A program made the translations under genes and the position numbers. Shown here one piece after another: positions 4,182 to 7,922 of a DNA stretch of 7,922 bases (position 1 is the stretch's first letter; each line of letters begins with the position of its first letter). The notes under the pieces are model-generated. The model saw only the letters and a list, made by a program, of their open reading frames with translations. It was not told the origin of the DNA and did no database searches. Where the stretch lies: assembly GCA_021785095.1 (NCBI GenBank), contig JAJYGM010000361.1, positions 1-7,922 of the forward strand, in the 5' to 3' direction. This stretch comes from Actinomycetes bacterium. Its GTDB lineage: Bacteria; Actinomycetota; Acidimicrobiia; Acidimicrobiales; Bog-793.

Positions 4182-6404
4182 GTGGACGGACCGGCGCAGG
4201 TGACCCCGGCCCTCGAGGCCCCGGCGGCGCAGGTGACCCCGGCCCAGCGCCGGCGTGCCCGCTTCCTTCGCAGGCTCCGCTTCCAGCCGGACCCCTTCCA
4301 GCTCGAGGCGTTCGGCGCGCTCGACGAGGGGCGCTCGGTCCTGGTCTCCGCTCCGACCGGATCCGGCAAGACCCTCGTCGCGGCGTACGCGGTCGACCAG
4401 GCGCTCGCAAGCGGCGGCAAGGCCTTCTACACGACCCCGCTCAAGGCACTCTCGAACCAGAAGCACGCGGAGCTCTCCGCCGCGCACGGGAGCCCGCGCG
4501 TCGGGCTCCTGACGGGCGACACGTCGCTCCGGCCCGATGCGCCGGTCGTGGTCATGACCACCGAGGTTCTCCGCAACATGCTGCTCGCAGGCTCGGACCT
4601 GCTCCTCGGCCTCCGCACCGTGGTGCTCGACGAGGTCCACTACCTCCAGGACCCCTACCGCGGCGGCGTGTGGGAGGAGGTCCTGGTGCTGAGCCCGCCG
4701 ACGGTGACCTTCGTCTGCCTGTCCGCCACCGTGTCCAACGCGGCCGAGCTCGGCGACTGGCTCACGTCCGTGCGCGGCCCGACGACCGTCGTCGTGGAGC
4801 GGCGCCGGCCGGTCGTCCTCCACCACCACGTGGCCGTGCACCGCCGGCGCTCCGAGAGAGGAGGGGCGACCGGGACCGAGCTCTTGCCCCTCCTCGCCGA
4901 CGGGAGGCCCGGAGGCGAGGCCCTCCGCCTCGACCAGGCGGCCCGGCGGATCGCGCGCGTCGAGCCCGTGGGGCGCTGGCACGGCGGGGAGCGGCAAGGC
5001 CCGCGTCTCCCGTTCCGCCCGCCACGGCGCACCGAGCTCGTGGAGGTGCTGGAAGACGGCGAGCTCCTCCCGGCGATCGTGTTCATCTTCAGCCGCGCCG
5101 CGTGCGACGACGCCGTCGGGCAGTGCCTGCGCGAGGGGATGCGCCTCACGGACCATCACCAGCGGTCCGAGATCCGCCGCGTCGCAGAGGCGCACGTGAA
5201 GGACCTGAGCGACGACGCGCTCGACGTCCTCGGCTATCCGCAGTGGCTCGAGGGGCTCACCTCAGGCGTCGCGGCACATCACGCGGGCCTCGTCCCCGCG
5301 TTCCGCGAGACGGTGGAGGAGTGCTTCGCCGCAGGCCTCCTGCAGGTGGTGTTCGCGACCGAGACCCTGTCGCTCGGCATCAACATGCCCGCGCGCACCG
5401 TCGCCATCGAGCGGTTCGACAAGTACGGCAGCGCAGGCCGCGCTCCTCTCACCTCGGGCGAGTACGCGCAGCTCACCGGGCGCGCGGGGCGACGCGGCCT
5501 CGACGAGGTGGGCCATGCGGTCGTGCTGTGGTCCTTGGACACCCCGGCCGCCGAGATGGCGCGGATCGCGCTCGCTCCGCCGCCGGACCTCCGCTCGGCG
5601 TTCCGGCCGACCTACAACCTCGCCGTCAATCTCGTCCGTCGGTTCGACCGCCCCACCGCCTTGTCGGTGCTGCGGCGCTCGTTCGCGCAGTGGCAGGCCG
5701 GCGCGCCGCTGCGGCGAGACGTGCTGGTCGACCATCTCGGCCGTCGCCTCGCGGTCTTGGAGGAGCTCGGCTACGTGGACGACTGGAGCCTCACGGCCCG
5801 CGGCGCCCGGCTCGCGCGCGTGTACCACGAGTGCGACCTCCTCGTCGCCGAGGCCCTCGCCGAGGAGGTCCTGAACGGCGCGGAGCCGGCCGTGCTCGCC
5901 GGGGTCCTCTCGTCGCTCGTCTTCGAGCCGCGCCGTGCCCGGCGCCCGCCGGGCACGGCGGCTCACGGGCGGCGCAGGGGTGCCCGTGAGGCCTCGCACC
6001 GGCCGCAGCGGGGAAAGGGCGGCGGCGACCGGCTGGGGGAGGGGCGGCGCCGGGACATCGCCGCCCGGCTCGCCGCGCTCGACCGCCTCGCCGAGCGCAT
6101 CCGGGGGGTGGAGGAGGTCCACCTCGTCCCTCGGACGCGCCGGCCAGAGCACGGGCTCGCCGGCGCGGTCGGCTCCTGGGCTCGCGGCGCCTCCTTCGGC
6201 ACCGTGCTCGAGGTCGCCTCGAAGGACGCCGGGGAGATCGCCCCCGGCGACTTCGTCCGGACGGTCAAGCAGCTGGTCGACCTGGTCGGACAGGTGGCCG
6301 TCGTCGCGGCCGACCCGTCCACCTCGGCCGCCGCCAGCGCTGCGACGCGCCTTCTGCGGCGCGACGTCGTCGCCGCAGGAAGCGCCCCGGACCCAGAGGA
6401 CTGA
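4182..6404 (+). CDS. helY: Ski2-like DExH helicase, HelY family, compact form
   Basis: Superfamily-2 helicase of the Ski2/Mtr4-like group, presumed to unwind RNA with ATP; the physiological role of HelY is not established. From GTG 4182 it has 740 residues against about 906 in M. tuberculosis HelY. Motifs: Q-like PFQLEAF (38-44); Walker A APTGSGKT (57-64); TTPLKALSNQK; DEVH (150-153); SAT (181-183); FIFSRAACD; FATETLSLGINMP (391-403); QLTGRAGRRG (430-439). A winged-helix region ends at SFAQWQA (500-506), and the C-terminal DSHCT-type domain begins near LEELGYVDD (about 527-534). The long insertion normally between them is absent. An Arg/Gly-rich linker (584-624) encoded by palindromic DNA interrupts the DSHCT domain, which then resumes to GDFVRTVKQLVDLVGQV and RRDVVAAG. 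The start is uncertain: TTG 4167 overlaps the tatC stop, and GTG 4200 and GTG 4233 are also in frame. None has a clear Shine-Dalgarno. Confidence 0.9.
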   Translation: MDGPAQVTPALEAPAAQVTPAQRRRARFLRRLRFQPDPFQLEAFGALDEGRSVLVSAPTGSGKTLVAAYAVDQALASGGKAFYTTPLKALSNQKHAELSAAHGSPRVGLLTGDTSLRPDAPVVVMTTEVLRNMLLAGSDLLLGLRTVVLDEVHYLQDPYRGGVWEEVLVLSPPTVTFVCLSATVSNAAELGDWLTSVRGPTTVVVERRRPVVLHHHVAVHRRRSERGGATGTELLPLLADGRPGGEALRLDQAARRIARVEPVGRWHGGERQGPRLPFRPPRRTELVEVLEDGELLPAIVFIFSRAACDDAVGQCLREGMRLTDHHQRSEIRRVAEAHVKDLSDDALDVLGYPQWLEGLTSGVAAHHAGLVPAFRETVEECFAAGLLQVVFATETLSLGINMPARTVAIERFDKYGSAGRAPLTSGEYAQLTGRAGRRGLDEVGHAVVLWSLDTPAAEMARIALAPPPDLRSAFRPTYNLAVNLVRRFDRPTALSVLRRSFAQWQAGAPLRRDVLVDHLGRRLAVLEELGYVDDWSLTARGARLARVYHECDLLVAEALAEEVLNGAEPAVLAGVLSSLVFEPRRARRPPGTAAHGRRRGAREASHRPQRGKGGGDRLGEGRRRDIAARLAALDRLAERIRGVEEVHLVPRTRRPEHGLAGAVGSWARGASFGTVLEVASKDAGEIAPGDFVRTVKQLVDLVGQVAVVAADPSTSAAASAATRLLRRDVVAAGSAPDPED
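4193..4245. repeat. 33-bp-period repeat at the helicase N-terminus
   Basis: A 20-bp block at 4193-4212 recurs exactly at 4226-4245, a period of 33 bp or 11 codons. It encodes AQVTPAL followed by AQVTPAQ and contains an in-frame GTG in each copy (4200 and 4233), so the duplication also duplicates a candidate start codon. Family members usually have only a short stretch before the Q-like motif, so either GTG could be the true start. Confidence 0.8.
5931..5990. repeat. Two adjacent inverted repeats within the helicase linker
   Basis: CGCCGTGCCCGGCG (5931-5944) and CGCCGGGCACGGCG (5947-5960) are perfect 14-bp inverted arms around a 2-bp centre (CC). One base later, CTCACGGGC (5962-5970) and GCCCGTGAG (5982-5990) form a perfect 9-bp inverted repeat with an 11-nt loop. 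Together they span exactly 60 nt, or 20 codons, and are read through in frame as an Arg/Pro/Gly/Ala-rich peptide at residues 584-603. The block falls where family members differ in length. It resembles a paired-hairpin (REP/BIME-like) or small inverted-repeat element, but no copy of it is seen elsewhere in the window. Confidence 0.75.
6010..6044 (+). other. G-run cluster (possible G-quadruplex)
   Basis: Runs GGGG (6010-6013), GGG (6017-6019), GGGGG (6035-6039) and GGGG (6041-6044) lie on the coding strand just after the palindromic block. The 15-nt second loop is long, so a stable quadruplex is doubtful; this may only reflect high GC and Gly codons of the linker. Confidence 0.2.
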
Positions 6405-6419
6405 GGTCCGCCACCTCAG
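6401..6419. promoter_or_regulatory. Perfect 7-bp inverted repeat over the helicase stop, upstream of the ThyX-like gene
   Basis: CTGAGGT (6401-6407) and ACCTCAG (6413-6419) flank CCGCC. The left arm includes the helicase TGA stop (6402-6404). There is no T-run, so a factor-independent terminator is unlikely. The centre lies about 23 bp upstream of the -10-like TAGCCT, so it covers the -35 region and could be an operator or activator site for the next gene. Function is inferred from position alone. Confidence 0.35.
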
Positions 6420-6432
6420 AACGGACGGGGCA

Positions 6433-6438
6433 TAGCCT
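6433..6438 (+). promoter_or_regulatory. Putative -10 box of the ThyX-like gene
   Basis: TAGCCT, the same hexamer as before lepB, begins 16 nt upstream of the ATG at 6449, implying a leader of only a few nucleotides. No convincing -35 box is seen; the 6401-6419 inverted repeat occupies that position. There is no Shine-Dalgarno before the ATG. Confidence 0.35.
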
Positions 6439-6448
6439 TGGCCGGGCC

Positions 6449-7922
6449 ATGGCGCCCTACGTCCCCGAGGAGTTCACGCCCGAGGAGCGGGCCGTGCTCC
6501 GCCGCTACGTGACCAACCTCGACCTTCCCGTCTTCGCGTTGGTCAACCTCCCGGAGGTCGTGAAGGGGGCCCTGTTCGCCCGCTACTCGCGCTCCGCCAA
6601 GAGCCTGCGGCGCCTCTTCCTCGACGAGTTCGTGGGCGAGCTCGACGTCTCGGGCGACACGACGATCGACGCGACCGTCGGGCTGCGGCGCGCCGAGCAC
6701 CTCTACGAACGCGTGTTCCTCGAGTACGGCGACGACTCCGTCGCCCAGCTCGGCGGCGTCCACCTCGCCTGCGAGCAGGCCTCGAACGTCCTCACCAAGG
6801 TGCTCGAGCGCGGGCGGTTGATGTCGTACCTCGAGCAGTCGACGCGCTACATCGCGTACGACCAGCGCCTCCCGAGCGGTCACTACCGCTACCACCGGCC
6901 GGCGGAGATCCTCGAGTCCGCGCTCGGCGCGCGCTACGTGGGCGACATGGACCGCATGTTCGACAGCTACGGCTCGCTCCTGCAGCGCCTCGTCGCCTGG
7001 CTGGGCACCCGCTACCCCCGACAGCCCGGCGACTCGGACTTCGTCCACCGCCAGGCCGTGAAGGCGAAAGCGCTCGACGCGGCACGCGGGCTCCTGCCCG
7101 CCGCGTCGCTCTCGAACGTCGGCATCTACGGCGACGGCCAGGCCTACGAGCAGCTGCTGCTCCGGATGGCCGCCCATCCGCTCCTCGAGGTGCGTGCGTA
7201 CGGGGCGATGATGCTGACCGAGCTCCGCAAGGTCATCCCCTCCTTCCTCCAGCGGGTCGATCTTCCCGAGCGAGGGGGGGAGTGGACGGCGTACCTCGCG
7301 GCCACCCGCCAGGACACCGCACGAGCCGTCGAGCGGTTGTGGCCGGCGGCCGTCCCACGAGAGCCTGGGGGAGCCGACCCCGACGCGGGCGTCGCCGTCG
7401 CTGCGGGACCCGAGGTGCGGCTTCTCGACTTCGATCCCGAGGGCGAGGAGAAGGTCCTCGCCGCCATCTGCTTCCCCTGCGGTGACGTCTCGGAGTGCGA
7501 GGCGCTCGCACGGGTCCGCGCCCTTTCGGCCGAGGACCGGCGCGCCCTGTTCGCCGCCTACGTCGGAGAGCGGAAGAACCGCCGGCACCGCCCCGGCCGC
7601 GCCTTCGAGCGCACTGGCTACCGCTTCGAGCTGGTGACCGACTACGGCGCGTTCCGGGACCTCCAACGACACCGGATCCTCACGATCGAATGGCAGCCAC
7701 TTTCGACCGATCTCGGCTACGACCTCCCCGAGCTCGTGGTCGACGCGGGGGAGGCCCCCGCGTTCGCAGAGGTGATCGAGCGCTCCGCTTCGTTGCGCGA
7801 TGCACTCGCAGAGCCGTTCCCCGAACAGGCGCAGTACGCGGTCGCGCTCGCGTTCAGGCTCCGCTACGTGATGCAGATGAACGCACGAGAGGCGATGCAT
7901 CTCATCGAGCTGCGATCGGGCT
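6449..7922 (+). CDS. Tandem ThyX-domain protein (FAD-dependent thymidylate synthase-like), 3'-truncated by window
   Basis: This open frame runs 491 codons from ATG 6449 to the window end without a stop. It reads as two fused ThyX-type domains. ThyX makes dTMP from dUMP with FAD, NADPH and methylene-tetrahydrofolate, and its signature is RHR-x7-S. Domain 1 (about 30-265) has the equivalent element as RGRLMSYLEQSTRY (121-134): the His is Gly122, but Ser131, Arg133 and Tyr134 remain. Its later AR..LP element (212-217) is kept, while the N-A-R dUMP-binding triad is replaced near GDGQ (228-231). Domain 2 (from about 330) has RHRILTIEWQPLS (407-419), with Pro417 where the catalytic Ser should be, and an intact MNAREAMHLIELR (477-489) near the cut end. 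Between them is an Ala/Pro-rich linker (about 300-322). CFPCGDVSEC (341-350) is unusual. From memory, long proteins of this type occur in actinobacteria and are annotated as thymidylate synthase; whether they have that activity is uncertain. Confidence 0.85.
   Translation, partial: MAPYVPEEFTPEERAVLRRYVTNLDLPVFALVNLPEVVKGALFARYSRSAKSLRRLFLDEFVGELDVSGDTTIDATVGLRRAEHLYERVFLEYGDDSVAQLGGVHLACEQASNVLTKVLERGRLMSYLEQSTRYIAYDQRLPSGHYRYHRPAEILESALGARYVGDMDRMFDSYGSLLQRLVAWLGTRYPRQPGDSDFVHRQAVKAKALDAARGLLPAASLSNVGIYGDGQAYEQLLLRMAAHPLLEVRAYGAMMLTELRKVIPSFLQRVDLPERGGEWTAYLAATRQDTARAVERLWPAAVPREPGGADPDAGVAVAAGPEVRLLDFDPEGEEKVLAAICFPCGDVSECEALARVRALSAEDRRALFAAYVGERKNRRHRPGRAFERTGYRFELVTDYGAFRDLQRHRILTIEWQPLSTDLGYDLPELVVDAGEAPAFAEVIERSASLRDALAEPFPEQAQYAVALAFRLRYVMQMNAREAMHLIELRSG

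Noticed and set aside
6416..7900. Long open frame of 494 codons on the - strand opposite the ThyX-like gene
   Set aside because: The + strand frame has recognisable ThyX elements (RHR, NAR, STRY); the reverse translation shows no domain and is a GC-driven shadow.
1..7922. Defence system, prophage, insertion sequence, CRISPR array, tRNA or rRNA
   Set aside because: Every coding stretch is accounted for by proteasome, export, helicase or ThyX-like genes; no transposase, spaced repeat array or RNA gene pattern was seen.

Overview
This window is high-GC DNA (clearly well above 60 % by eye) with every recognisable gene on the + strand, packed with short or no gaps. A proteasome alpha subunit, a Pup ligase (PafA), a HelY-type helicase next to tatC and a TatB-like protein together point to an actinobacterium. 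The gene order and the long two-domain ThyX-like protein fit Acidimicrobiia best, but that lineage call is inference; only Actinomycetota is firm.

Layout: (1) 2-697, the 3' part of prcA (20S proteasome alpha subunit), cut by the window start. A 40-bp tandem duplication covers its stop codon and runs into the pafA upstream region. (2) 773-2131, pafA, full length. (3) 2132-2248, a 117-nt gap with weak hairpins and a promoter-like site. (4) 2249-2983, lepB (type I signal peptidase) with a repetitive N-terminal tail. (5) 3013-3402, a TatA/TatB-family protein, then 3406-4170 tatC. (6) about 4182-6404, a compact Ski2-like/HelY DExH helicase. (7) 6449 to the window end, a tandem ThyX-domain protein that is open at the 3' end. 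No stretch over 300 bases lacks a gene. I saw no tRNA, rRNA, insertion sequence or CRISPR array.

How the genes relate: PrcA and PafA belong to the Pup-proteasome route. PafA tags proteins with Pup, and the proteasome, gated by its alpha rings, degrades them. LepB, TatA/B and TatC act at the membrane: Tat exports folded proteins and signal peptidase I removes their signal peptides. In Mycobacterium tuberculosis the order is pafA-pafB-pafC-tatA-tatC-helY. Here pafB and pafC are absent and lepB sits in their place, so the pafA/tat/helY neighbourhood is conserved but its regulatory genes are gone from it.

The less ordinary signals are: a perfect 14-bp inverted repeat with a second 9-bp inverted repeat beside it, together exactly 60 nt, inside the variable linker of the helicase gene; the apparent loss of the large middle (arch-like) insertion from that helicase; a two-domain ThyX-like protein whose halves keep complementary parts of the ThyX active site; TANNNT -10-like boxes 12-16 nt upstream of four start codons with no visible Shine-Dalgarno, suggesting leaderless or nearly leaderless mRNAs; and several short tandem duplications near gene ends. 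I did not find a wholly unknown multi-gene system.
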